Source: Clostridia bacterium (GTDB taxonomy: Bacteria; Bacillota_A; Clostridia; Christensenellales; Aristaeellaceae). Taken from it: 11,887 nt of DNA. This document shows positions 1 through 6,799 of the stretch, piece after piece; the stretch's first letter is position 1; each line of letters begins with the position of its first letter. The stretch is from contig JAGCIC010000137.1 in the NCBI GenBank assembly GCA_017648805.1, positions 1-11,887 on the forward strand, in the 5' to 3' direction. The position numbers and the translations under genes were made by a program. Below the pieces are notes generated by a model. It saw nothing but the letters and a program-made list of their open reading frames with translations. It did not search any database and had not been told where the DNA came from.

Positions 1-348
1 AATGACCGCGTCGGTCACGGTTTCGCCCAGGTAGCTCTCGGCGTCCGCCTTCAGCTTTTGAAGGATCATGGCGCTGATCTCCGGGGGGGTGTAGTTGTGG
101 CCGTCGATCGAGACCTTGCGGTCGGAGCCCATGTCGCGCTTGATGGAGATGATGGTCTTTTCGGGGTTGGTGACGGCCTGGCGCTTGGCCACCTGGCCCA
201 CCAGACGCTCGCCGTTCTTCGCAAACGCGACCACGGAAGGAGTGGTCCTGGCGCCTTCCGCGTTGGCTATGACTGTAGGCTCGCCGCCTTCCATGACCGC
301 CACACAGCTGTTGGTAGTACCCAAATCGATACCTATAATCTTTGACAT
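1..348 (-). CDS. dnaK: DnaK (Hsp70) chaperone, N-terminal 116 residues
   Basis: This is the beginning of the ATP-dependent cytoplasmic chaperone DnaK. It works with the co-chaperone DnaJ and the nucleotide-exchange factor GrpE to refold proteins. Only 116 codons lie in the window, against roughly 600 in the family; the rest continues past position 1. The N-terminus carries the Hsp70 phosphate-binding signature ([14 protein letters not shown]), followed by the ATPase-domain stretch [11 protein letters not shown] and the motif [13 protein letters not shown]. The ATG at 348 is preceded by AGGAGG (358-363) at 9-nt spacing. The gene lies 38 nt after the grpE stop codon with no promoter or terminator between, so it is the third gene of the hrcA operon under CIRCE control. 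Identity is secure from the motifs and the gene order. Confidence 0.98.
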   Translation of the reverse strand, partial: MSKIIGIDLGTTNSCVAVMEGGEPTVIANAEGARTTPSVVAFAKNGERLVGQVAKRQAVTNPEKTIISIKRDMGSDRKVSIDGHNYTPPEISAMILQKLKADAESYLGETVTDAVI

Positions 349-386
349 AATCTATTTCCTCCTGTTATTTGTCCGGATTTGTTTGT

Positions 387-1070
387 TTATTCTTCACCGC
401 TGAACACTTTTACCATCGCGTAGCGGATGATCTTGTCCTTGACCCGGTAGCCTTTCTGGAAGACTTCGCTTATCACGTTTTCCTCGCCGCCGCTTTCCCG
501 CATCACCGCGTTGTGCAGTTCCGGGTCGAACTGCTCGCCCAGCGCGGGGATCTCGCTCAGCCCCAGCTTTCCAAGGGAATCCGTAAGCTGTTTGAGAGTC
601 ATCTTTACGCCTTCGTACACGCCTCCGGTCTCGCCCTGGGCCTCCGCGTGCTTTAGCGCCAGCTCCAGGTTGTCTATCGCGGGCAGGCAGGCGAATATCG
701 TCTCCCTCACCCCGTCCTCATATGCCTCGGCCCTCACGGACGCGTTGCGCTTTTTGTAGTTCTGGAATTCCGCCTGGGAGCGCAGCAGGCTGTCTTTGTA
801 GCTGTCCCGCTCCTCCACGGTCTTTTTGAGCGCTGCCGCCCATTCTTCCTGAGTGGGCGTCTCGGTGTCGCCGTCTTCGCTTTCGGATTGCTGTTTGGAT
901 TCCTGCTTTGCTTCAGGTCCGGCTTCCGCTTTGGCCGTTTCCGGCTGCGCTTCGGCAGTTTCCCGGACCTCGGGCTCCTGTATTTCGGTTTCCTGCGTTT
1001 CGGCAGTCTGCTGAGTTTCTCCGGTCGTTTGCGGGTCATTGGCCTGGGCCGCCCGCTGCTTGTCTTCCAT
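387..1070 (-). CDS. grpE: GrpE nucleotide exchange factor
   Basis: GrpE is the dimeric cytoplasmic factor that releases ADP from DnaK. Numbering from the ATG at 1070 gives 227 residues. The first ~75 are a low-complexity Gln/Glu/Thr-rich tail. A long helical segment follows, containing SLLRSQAEFQNYKKR, where the family forms its paired-helix dimer. The C-terminal beta domain carries the GrpE signature FDPELHNAVMR and ends in GYRVKDKIIRYAMVKV. The start is ambiguous. The ATG at 1070 has AGGTGA 8 nt upstream. An in-frame ATG at 1103 overlaps the hrcA stop by 11 nt and would add an 11-residue basic leader (KYKRKK...); its GGGGAG site is only 4 nt away. I prefer 1070 because the extra residues do not resemble the acidic tail. 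Either way the gene is coupled to hrcA upstream and dnaK downstream. Confidence 0.96.
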   Translation of the reverse strand: MEDKQRAAQANDPQTTGETQQTAETQETEIQEPEVRETAEAQPETAKAEAGPEAKQESKQQSESEDGDTETPTQEEWAAALKKTVEERDSYKDSLLRSQAEFQNYKKRNASVRAEAYEDGVRETIFACLPAIDNLELALKHAEAQGETGGVYEGVKMTLKQLTDSLGKLGLSEIPALGEQFDPELHNAVMRESGGEENVISEVFQKGYRVKDKIIRYAMVKVFSGEE

Positions 1071-1092
1071 CAGTTTTTTCACCTTTTTCCGT

Positions 1093-2124
1093 TTATACTT
1101 CATTGTTCTCCCCGGAAAGCATATTGCTTATCACGCCGCCCATGTACTGCATTATTGTCACCACACGGTGATAGTCCATGCGCGTGGGCCCTATGATGCC
1201 CAGCGTGCCGCGGCCGTGCTGGCCCACCCTGTAGGTGGCGGTCACCAGCGAGCAGTCCTTAAGCTGCTCCAGCTCGTTTTCCGTGCCTATGCGGATGGAT
1301 ATCTCCATGCCGCCGCTCTTTTTAAGCAGCCCCGCCAGCCTGTCCTTGCTTTCGAACACGCTTAAGAAGTTCTTCGCCTTCTGTATGTCCGAATACTCGG
1401 GATAGTTGAGCAGCTTGGTGGTTCCGCCGATCACTACGTCTTCCGGCGCGTCCTCGGTCAGCTTTTCCTCCATGACCTTCATAACGCCGCCCAGCAGCCT
1501 GCGGTTGATGGACAGATTTCTGAACACGCCCGCGAATATCTGCCTGACCTCGCTCAGGCTGTGGCCGCTCAGCTCGCTCGTTAGCATCTCGCTTAAGCGG
1601 TACAGGTTGTCGGCGGACATGTCGCTGGGCACACTGATCAGCGCGTCCTTTATTATGCCCGCGCCCGTTACCACTATCATCAGCGCGGTCCCCTCGTCAA
1701 CCGGCACCAATTGCACCCTGCGGATGCGCAGCGTCTGTATGCGGGGCGCCACAATCACGCTGGTGTACTGGGTCTCGTCCGCCAGTATGTCCGCGGCGGC
1801 GCGGATCACGTCCTCCACCTGGCCCGCCCTGCGGGAAATGTAGTCGCTTATGCGCAGCTTTTCCTGTTCGGACAGTTCCCCGCCCTTGAGCAGGCTGTCA
1901 ACGTACAGGCGGTACGCCTTGTCGGAAGGCACCCGTCCCGCGGAAGTATGGGGCTGCGCGAGGTAACCCAGTTCCTCCAGATCACTCATCTCGTTGCGGA
2001 TGGTGGCAGGAGAAAAGCCCACTCCCTGCTTGCGGGAGATGGTGCGCGAGCCCACGGGCATGGCGGTCAAAATATAATCGTCGATTATGGCCCTGAGTAT
2101 CATGAATTTTCTTTCGTCAAGCAC
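1093..2124 (-). CDS. hrcA: HrcA heat-inducible transcription repressor
   Basis: HrcA is the repressor of class I heat-shock genes. It binds CIRCE operators, and in studied species its activity depends on GroEL. The protein is 343 residues, normal for the family. It begins with a winged-helix DNA-binding region (LDERKFMILRAIIDDYI, then VGSRTISRKQGVGFSPATIRNEMSDLEELGYL), with the recognition-helix motif SPATIRNEM and the wing QPHTSAGRVPSDKAYR. The middle is the dimerisation/GAF-like part. The C-terminus has the typical LGIIGPTRMDY motif. I chose the GTG at 2124 because AGGAGG (2135-2140) sits 10 nt upstream. An upstream in-frame GTG at 2145 would put that site inside the coding region. As first gene of the operon it represses itself together with grpE and dnaK. 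Confidence 0.97.
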   Translation of the reverse strand: MLDERKFMILRAIIDDYILTAMPVGSRTISRKQGVGFSPATIRNEMSDLEELGYLAQPHTSAGRVPSDKAYRLYVDSLLKGGELSEQEKLRISDYISRRAGQVEDVIRAAADILADETQYTSVIVAPRIQTLRIRRVQLVPVDEGTALMIVVTGAGIIKDALISVPSDMSADNLYRLSEMLTSELSGHSLSEVRQIFAGVFRNLSINRRLLGGVMKVMEEKLTEDAPEDVVIGGTTKLLNYPEYSDIQKAKNFLSVFESKDRLAGLLKKSGGMEISIRIGTENELEQLKDCSLVTATYRVGQHGRGTLGIIGPTRMDYHRVVTIMQYMGGVISNMLSGENNEV

Positions 2125-2172
2125 CTTGAAACCGCCTCCTTTCACCTGTTCCCGTGTCTCTGTCCGTGTCCG

Positions 2173-2199
2173 TTAGCACTCACACCAGTCGAGTGCTAA
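2173..2199. promoter_or_regulatory. CIRCE operator, perfect match
   Basis: The sequence TTAGCACTC, nine bases, then GAGTGCTAA matches the CIRCE consensus at all 18 arm positions. Arms are 2173-2181 and 2191-2199. It lies between the predicted transcription start (about 2204) and the hrcA start codon, where bound HrcA would block transcription of hrcA-grpE-dnaK. Confidence 0.98.
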
Positions 2200-2210
2200 T
2201 CACTGTGCAT

Positions 2211-2240
2211 ACTTTAGCACTCTCGGGGGGTGTTTGTCAA
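2211..2240 (-). promoter_or_regulatory. SigA-type promoter of hrcA-grpE-dnaK
   Basis: Reading the minus strand, -35 TTGACA (2240-2235, perfect) is followed after 18 bases by -10 TAAAGT (2216-2211, 4 of 6). The start would be near 2204, so CIRCE begins about 5 bases into the transcript. The 5' UTR is about 80 nt. Confidence 0.85.
2214..2240. promoter_or_regulatory. Degenerate second CIRCE over the hrcA promoter
   Basis: A third, perfect CIRCE arm (TTAGCACTC on the plus strand, 2214-2222) lies upstream of the main operator. Exactly nine bases further on (2232-2240) is a weak partner arm, GTTTGTCAA, matching 5 of 9. In this arrangement one arm covers the -10 and the other the -35. Its centre is 41 bp from the centre of the perfect CIRCE, about four helical turns. 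The perfect arm is plain to see; that it is a functional second operator is inference. Confidence 0.55.
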
Positions 2241-2278
2241 TACCTATGCCGGGATTTGTTTGTTAAATAATGGGAAAG

Positions 2279-2322
2279 GGCAAAACGGCGCGTCTGATGC
2301 CCGTTTTCAGCGCGGTTTTGCC
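2279..2322. repeat. Long imperfect hairpin in the spacer downstream of the thioredoxin gene
   Basis: Inverted repeat in the spacer between the hrcA promoter and the thioredoxin terminator. GGCAAAAC (2279-2286) pairs with GTTTTGCC (2315-2322). CGCG (2289-2292) pairs with CGCG (2311-2314). CTGA (2294-2297) pairs with TCAG (2307-2310). That is 16 base pairs with small bulges. A smaller hairpin, ATGCC/GGCAT, sits at 2340-2356. Neither is followed by a clean T run. They may be back-up structures for transcripts ending at 2359-2392, or DNA-level repeats. No coding potential is convincing in 2241-2400. Confidence 0.5.
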
Positions 2323-2353
2323 GGCTTATGCGAGCCGAAATGCCCGGAAACGG

Positions 2354-2392
2354 CATAAATAAAGCGGAGGGTCAGCGTTCCCTCCGCTTTAT
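2354..2392 (-). terminator. Intrinsic terminator of the TlpA-like gene
   Basis: A perfect 13-bp stem (2380-2392 with 2359-2371) and 8-nt loop lies 17 bp beyond the thioredoxin stop codon. On the minus strand the stem ends in TTTAT and is followed by TTTA, a modest U-rich tail. Confidence 0.75.
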
Positions 2393-2409
2393 CAGTTCGG
2401 TCTTACGCC

Positions 2410-2913
2410 TTACACGTCGCCCAGCAGGATGGCCATGCACAGGCCGACAAGGTCCTCCGTCAGGGATCCCACCTGCCCGGCGATTATGTTGCCCTCCGGG
2501 TCGACAAGCACCGTCACGGGTATGGAACCGATACCGTATGCCATAAGGCTGTTGCTGGGCACGTCCATGTACACGGGGAAGGTGTAGCCGTTCTCCGTCA
2601 TGAATTCCTCCGCGTCCGCCTTGTCATCGTCCACACTCAGGAAAACGAAGGTGATCTCCTCCCCGTACTTCTCGAACGCCTGCTGGAAGAAGGGCAGTTC
2701 GTTCCGGCAGGGCGGGCACCAGGTGGCCCAGATATTTAGCAGCAGAGGCTTTCCGAGCAGGTCGCTGAAGTGTATCTCTTCCCCTTCCCAGGTGGTCAGC
2801 GGGAAGTCGGGCGCGGGCACGGGCGTCTCCTCTGCCGCATCCGTTTCCTCCGCAAAAGCAAACGCGCCCAGCATCAGTATCAGCGCCAGCAGCGCGCACA
2901 GCAGTTTTTTCAT
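2410..2913 (-). CDS. Secreted TlpA/ResA-family thiol-disulfide oxidoreductase
   Basis: Predicted extracytoplasmic thioredoxin-fold protein of 167 residues, of the TlpA/ResA/AhpC-TSA-like group, which reduces or exchanges disulfides on exported proteins. Residues 1-21 are a signal peptide (MKKLL, Leu/Ala-rich core, ending AFA before EE). There is no lipobox cysteine, so signal peptidase I cleavage is expected. After an acidic linker come FPLTTWEGEEIHFSDLLGKP, the active site WATWCPPC with Cys66 and Cys69, NELPFFQ, and the cis-proline loop GSIPVTVLVD (Pro132). All are standard for the family. The ATG at 2913 has an AAGGAGG site about 8 nt upstream. The gene is monocistronic between its own promoter and terminator. 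No ccdA-type membrane partner or peroxiredoxin lies nearby, so its electron donor and client are unknown. Family assignment is strong; the specific role is open. Confidence 0.93.
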   Translation of the reverse strand: MKKLLCALLALILMLGAFAFAEETDAAEETPVPAPDFPLTTWEGEEIHFSDLLGKPLLLNIWATWCPPCRNELPFFQQAFEKYGEEITFVFLSVDDDKADAEEFMTENGYTFPVYMDVPSNSLMAYGIGSIPVTVLVDPEGNIIAGQVGSLTEDLVGLCMAILLGDV

Positions 2914-2942
2914 ATATATTTCCTCCTTGACAGGCTGGCTTC

Positions 2943-2971
2943 ATAATAGCATCCCGCGTACCCTTTGTCAA
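2943..2971 (-). promoter_or_regulatory. Promoter of the TlpA-like gene
   Basis: Minus strand: -35 TTGACA (2971-2966, perfect), 17 bases, -10 TATTAT (2948-2943, 5 of 6) with TG one base upstream (extended -10). The start would be near 2936, giving a 5' UTR of about 23 nt. Its -35 is only 2 bp from the -35 of the divergent promoter. Confidence 0.85.
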
Positions 2972-2973
2972 GC

Positions 2974-3003
2974 TTGCAAAACGCCCGCCGCTTATGCTAC
3001 AAT
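2974..3003 (+). promoter_or_regulatory. Promoter of the DUF4091 gene
   Basis: Plus strand: -35 TTGCAA (2974-2979), 18 bases, -10 TACAAT (2998-3003) with an extended TGC just before it. The start would be near 3010 and the leader about 20 nt, enough only for the ribosome binding site GGAGGTGA. Confidence 0.75.
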
Positions 3004-3030
3004 GATCCCATCAACCGCGGAGGTGAAAGC

Positions 3031-4674
3031 ATGTACGATTTTCGTCTGGTCAGCTCCCTTACAAAAGTGTTCCCCAGCATCGATCCCGCGCCGCTGAACC
3101 ATGTCCCGGAAGGGCTGATCGGCGAGGAAGTGTCCCTGCAGGCGGCGTTCCGCGCCCGGGACGAAGGCATCGCCCGCGCCTACGCGGACATAGAGATCGA
3201 CAGCCCCGTAAAGGAGTACATACGTATGTACCGGGTCAGGTACATGCCGGTGGTGTACGCCTGCCCGCCCGACGCGGACGACGATTATCTGAGCAAAAAG
3301 CCCGGGCTGTACCCCGACCTGCTGGAGCCTGCGGAAAACTGCTGTTTAAGGATATACTCAGACCACTGGGAGAGCGTGTTTCTGACCATTGCACCGCCGG
3401 ACAGCCTGCCCGCCGGTGAGTATCCCCTGCGCGTCACGCTGAAAAGCGAAAAAGGCGAGACGCTGGCCTCCGCCTGCACCGTCTATAAGCGGATAAACGC
3501 CTGCCTGCCCGGGCAGAAGCTGGTGCACACCCGCTGGTTCCACACCGACGGACTGTGCCGGTATTATAATGTTGAGATATGGTCGGAAGAGTTCTGGCGC
3601 ATCTGCGAAAGCTTCGTCAGGGAAGCGGTGCGCATGGGCATCAACTGCCTGCTCACCCCCGTGCACACTCCGCCCCTTGACACCCGTGAGGGCGGCGAAA
3701 GGCTCACAAGCCAGCTGGTTGACATAACGGTCAAAAACGGGAAGTACTCCTTCGGCTTCAAAAAGCTGCGCCGCTGGATAAAGATGGCGCAGGAGTGCGG
3801 CATCGAGTACTTCGAGATCGCCCACTTATTCACCCAGTGGGGCGCCAAGCACGCGCCCAAGATAATGGCCACCGTGGACGGGGAGTACAAACGCATATTC
3901 GGCTGGGAGACCGACGCGGTTGGCCCCGAGTACACCGGCTTCCTTAAAAAATACATTCCCGCCCTGCGCAAAGAGCTGTCAGCCCTGGGCATACTGGACA
4001 AATGCTATTTCCACATTTCCGACGAACCCAGGGAAAGCAACCTGGAGTTCTACCGCGCCGCCGCGGACAGCGTGAAAAAGGAGCTTAAGGGCGTGAAGGT
4101 CATAGACGCCCTCAGCAACATAGAATTCTACAGGCAGGGACTGGTCAAAATGCCCGTGCCTTCCTCCGACCACATAAAGCCCTTCCTGGAGGCGAACGTG
4201 CCGGACCTGTGGACGTACTATTGCTGCGGCCAGTACAGGGACGTGTCCAACGTGTTTATGGCCATGCCCGCTTCCCGCAGCCGCATGATAGGCGTGCAGC
4301 TGTACAAGTTCAGGATCGCGGGCCTGCTGCAGTGGGGCTACAACTTCTACAACAACCAGTATTCCGACGACCCCGTAAACCCCTTCGTGAGCACGGACGG
4401 CGACGGCTTCACTCCCGCGGGAGACTGCTTCATAGTATACCCGGGCGTGAACGGAGAGGCCTGGCCATCCCTGCGCTCGGAGGCGGTAAAGCAGGCCATG
4501 TACGACCTGCGCGCCCTGGAGCTGCTGGAAACGTACATCGGCAGGGACGAAGTAGTCGCGCTCATCGAGGAGGGCATCGCCCCCATCGGGTTTGACGTCT
4601 ATCCCAAGAGCCCCGACTGGCTGCCCCGCCTGAGGGCAAAGGTGAACGCCCTGCTGGAAAAATACGGCAAATAG
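3031..4674 (+). CDS. DUF4091 / GH123-like glycoside hydrolase-type protein
   Basis: A 547-residue protein of the DUF4091 (GH123 catalytic-domain-like) group. Characterised GH123 enzymes are beta-N-acetylgalactosaminidases that use an adjacent Asp-Glu pair in substrate-assisted catalysis. Residues ~1-155 look like a beta-sandwich domain. Residues ~160-520 carry family-typical stretches: LVHTRWFHTDGLC, HLFTQWGAKHAPKI, HISDEPRESN with the likely catalytic pair Asp331-Glu332, WTYYCCGQY, LLQWGYNFYNNQ, and TDGDGFTPAGDCFIVYPG. The ATG at 3031 is preceded by GGAGGTGA at ideal spacing; an open frame extends upstream to 2965 but no site supports it. No signal peptide or membrane segment is visible, so it should act in the cytoplasm, presumably on an imported oligosaccharide. 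It converges on the sugar ABC transporter genes and shares their terminator. Family confidence is high; substrate is unknown. Confidence 0.88.
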   Translation: MYDFRLVSSLTKVFPSIDPAPLNHVPEGLIGEEVSLQAAFRARDEGIARAYADIEIDSPVKEYIRMYRVRYMPVVYACPPDADDDYLSKKPGLYPDLLEPAENCCLRIYSDHWESVFLTIAPPDSLPAGEYPLRVTLKSEKGETLASACTVYKRINACLPGQKLVHTRWFHTDGLCRYYNVEIWSEEFWRICESFVREAVRMGINCLLTPVHTPPLDTREGGERLTSQLVDITVKNGKYSFGFKKLRRWIKMAQECGIEYFEIAHLFTQWGAKHAPKIMATVDGEYKRIFGWETDAVGPEYTGFLKKYIPALRKELSALGILDKCYFHISDEPRESNLEFYRAAADSVKKELKGVKVIDALSNIEFYRQGLVKMPVPSSDHIKPFLEANVPDLWTYYCCGQYRDVSNVFMAMPASRSRMIGVQLYKFRIAGLLQWGYNFYNNQYSDDPVNPFVSTDGDGFTPAGDCFIVYPGVNGEAWPSLRSEAVKQAMYDLRALELLETYIGRDEVVALIEEGIAPIGFDVYPKSPDWLPRLRAKVNALLEKYGK

Positions 4675-4695
4675 ACCTGTTGAGTAATAAAACAG

Positions 4696-4736
4696 ACTGC
4701 CGCGGGACCGTAAGTCCCGCGGCAGTTATTCTTATA
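4696..4736. terminator. Bidirectional intrinsic terminator
   Basis: A perfect 13-bp GC-rich stem (4696-4708 with 4714-4726, loop CGTAA) stands between two convergent stop codons. The plus side is followed by TATTCTTAT; the minus side reads CTGTTTTATT. It can therefore end both the DUF4091 and the permease transcripts. Confidence 0.9.
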
Positions 4737-4743
4737 TGTCGTT

Positions 4744-5724
4744 TTATCCCTTCACCGCGCCGGCGATAAAGCTGTCCTGTATGCGCTTGCTCAGGAAGAT
4801 GTAAGCGATCAGGGTCGGCAGCGTGGCTATGGTGAGCGCCGCGCCTATGGGGCCCCAGCGGGTGGTGTACTGGCCGAAGAGCTGCTGCACGCCCACGGGC
4901 AGTGTGCGGTATTTGCCGGAAGACACGAACACCGTTGCGAACAGAAGTTCGTTCCAGCACTGCAGGAAGGTGTATATGCCTACGGTCGCGATCGCGGGCA
5001 TCATGAGAGGGGCGATCACCCGCATGAATATGCCCCACACTCCGCAGCCGTCCAGGAAAGCCGCCTCGTCCAGGTCATAGGGAATGTCCCCCATGAAGCC
5101 GGAAGAGATCAGTATGCCCATCGCCAGAGCGAAGGCCGCGTAAGGGAAGATCAGCGCCGAGTAGGTGTTGAGCAGTCCCAGCCGGGAAAGCATCACGTAC
5201 ACGGGCACGATGGCGGCGTGGATGGGTATGGTGAGCCCCAGCATGAAGAACTTGTTCATGGTCTTGCGGCCCTTCCAAACCAGCCGCGTCATGGCGTAAG
5301 TGGCCATGAACGAGGCGAGCATGGTGATGGATATGGCGAGCACCGTCACCACCAGGCTGTTCAGGAAGTACTGGCCCATGTTGCCGGTCTTCATGGCTTC
5401 GGTGTAGTTGCTCCACTCCCACTTCTGGGGCAGCCCCACGTGGTTGGGAAGCACCTGCACGCGCTTTTCCTTTTCCACCTGAGTGACTTCGCCGGTCTGC
5501 TCGTCAACGACCTCTTCGATCACCTTGACCTTGGTGGAATAGCCCAGTATCTCGTTGTTGTCCTTCAGCGAGAACGTGACCATCCAGTACAGAGGGAAGA
5601 TGTTTATGAACACCAGCAACAGCAGGAGCAGGTGGACGAGGATCGTCCTGGGCTTGAAGGCGAAACGTCTTTTGTTCCCGGTCACTACGTCAAACTGCTT
5701 GCGGGGGAGTCCGTTCTTTTTCAT
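4744..5724 (-). CDS. Carbohydrate ABC transporter permease, MalG type
   Basis: Second membrane subunit (326 residues) of a binding-protein-dependent sugar importer of the MalG/LacG/UgpE family. It forms the membrane channel with the other permease. A basic cytoplasmic N-terminus leads into segment 1 (about 27-50, ILVHLLLLLLVFINIFPLYW). Five more membrane spans follow, with the cytoplasmic EAA loop DEAAFLDGCGVWGIFMRVIAPLMMP at 219-243 (Glu220, Gly226), which contacts the ATPase. The C-terminus QDSFIAGAVKG is typical. Unusual is a charged insertion at about 62-97 after segment 1 (rich in Glu, Val, Lys), where relatives have a short loop. The ATG at 5724 overlaps the stop of the upstream permease as ATGA, so the two are translationally coupled; a longer frame to 5784 lies inside that gene. 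No ATPase gene is encoded nearby. Confidence 0.94.
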   Translation of the reverse strand: MKKNGLPRKQFDVVTGNKRRFAFKPRTILVHLLLLLLVFINIFPLYWMVTFSLKDNNEILGYSTKVKVIEEVVDEQTGEVTQVEKEKRVQVLPNHVGLPQKWEWSNYTEAMKTGNMGQYFLNSLVVTVLAISITMLASFMATYAMTRLVWKGRKTMNKFFMLGLTIPIHAAIVPVYVMLSRLGLLNTYSALIFPYAAFALAMGILISSGFMGDIPYDLDEAAFLDGCGVWGIFMRVIAPLMMPAIATVGIYTFLQCWNELLFATVFVSSGKYRTLPVGVQQLFGQYTTRWGPIGAALTIATLPTLIAYIFLSKRIQDSFIAGAVKG

Positions 5725-6698
5725 GATACCTTCTCCCCCCTGTCCCTGAACGCCAGGCTGATGAGCAAGGCGAAGATAAAGCACAGCACTATCAGTATCA
5801 CGGCGATGGCGCTGCCCAGGCCGTAGCGGTTGTGCAGGAAGAGCAGCTTGTACATCAGGGTGCTGGGCAGCTCCGCCTTGGTGGTGTCCTTCATAAGGGT
5901 ATAGATAAGGTCGAAGGACTTGAGCGAGCCCGTCACCGCGAATATGACGCTGACCTTCAGTATGGGCTTTATGTACGGGATGATGATGTAGCGGTTCACC
6001 TGCCCGTCGCGGCAGCCGTCCAGCTTGGCGGCCTCCAGCAGCTCATTGGGCACGCCCCTGATCCCCGCGTACATGAGCAGCATATGGTAGCCCACGTACT
6101 GCCACAGTATGGGGATGAACGCCGCTATCAGCGCAGTCTCCTTAAAGCCCGTCCACTGGCCGGTGAACTGCAGCTTGGAGGACGTGATCTGCTTTGAGAT
6201 CCAGGGGAACAGCCACTGGTCAATCCCCAGCGCTTTTAAGCCCGCGTTCAGTATGCCCGCCTTGCCGGGATCGTAAATGTTCATCCACAGGCGTCCGATA
6301 ATGACCGTGGATATCAGCACCGGCATGAAGAATATGGACAGGTAAAACCGTTCGCCCGTAATGTGCTTGCTGAGCTTGAGCGCTATGGCCAGAGACAGCG
6401 GCAGCTGTATGAACACGGAGAGCGCCGCCAGTATCAGTGAATTCACAAGCGCGTCGCCCATGAACTTGTCGTTCACGAAAGCCTTGCCCGTCTCCGCGTT
6501 CACCATCGTGCGGCTGAACAGCTCCTTATAGTTGTCCAGCCACACAAAGTTCATGCTCTTGCTCGCGATGGAGTTAAAGTCGTGAAAACTGTAGTACGCG
6601 CTCATCACTATGGGCGCGATCAGTATCCCCACGAACAGTATCAGCGCGGGCAAGAGGAACAGAAATATGTTCAGCTTGTAGGAAAGAGTTCTTTTCAT
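5721..6698 (-). CDS. Carbohydrate ABC transporter permease, MalF type
   Basis: First membrane subunit (325 residues) of the sugar importer, of the MalF/UgpA/LacF-type family. Predicted spans lie at about 10-36, 84-108, 117-140, 188-212, 245-266 and 294-317. The EAA loop is ELLEAAKLDGCRDGQVNRYIIIPYIKP (219-245), with the conserved Glu-Ala-Ala (222-224) and Gly228. It starts at the ATG at 6698 behind AGGAAGGA about 10 nt upstream, and its last codon overlaps the next permease by 4 nt. It follows the binding-protein gene by 101 nt containing a strong hairpin, so it is probably expressed at a lower level from the same transcript. Substrate cannot be deduced; family and role are firm. Confidence 0.95.
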   Translation of the reverse strand: MKRTLSYKLNIFLFLLPALILFVGILIAPIVMSAYYSFHDFNSIASKSMNFVWLDNYKELFSRTMVNAETGKAFVNDKFMGDALVNSLILAALSVFIQLPLSLAIALKLSKHITGERFYLSIFFMPVLISTVIIGRLWMNIYDPGKAGILNAGLKALGIDQWLFPWISKQITSSKLQFTGQWTGFKETALIAAFIPILWQYVGYHMLLMYAGIRGVPNELLEAAKLDGCRDGQVNRYIIIPYIKPILKVSVIFAVTGSLKSFDLIYTLMKDTTKAELPSTLMYKLLFLHNRYGLGSAIAVILIVLCFIFALLISLAFRDRGEKVS

Positions 6699-6718
6699 AA
6701 ACCCCGAATCCTTCCTGT

Positions 6719-6766
6719 AAAAGGGAAAGGCGATCCCCGGGTACAGCCCTGTGGGATCGCCTTCCC
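6719..6766 (-). promoter_or_regulatory. Intercistronic hairpin between binding protein and permeases
   Basis: Minus strand: GGGAAGGCGATCCC (6766-6753) pairs with GGGATCGCCTTTCCC (6737-6723), 14 pairs with one bulge. TTTT (6722-6719) follows at once. The site lies between the binding-protein stop and the permease ribosome binding site. It may act as a leaky terminator or as a 3' stabiliser that keeps the binding-protein mRNA more abundant than the permease mRNA, as hairpins in comparable malE-malF type junctions do. Confidence 0.75.
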
Positions 6767-6799
6767 TGGATTAATCGATCAGTTTAATCGGTAAATCGA

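Noticed and set aside
1093..1103. grpE starting at the ATG overlapping the hrcA stop
   Set aside because: Possible but not preferred: the site is only 4 nt from its GGGGAG and adds a basic leader unlike the acidic tail; the ATG at 1070 has better context. Not excluded.
1711..2199. A plus-strand open frame opposite hrcA, ending in the CIRCE region
   Set aside because: It lies wholly antisense to hrcA and overlaps the operator; composition is that of a shadow frame.
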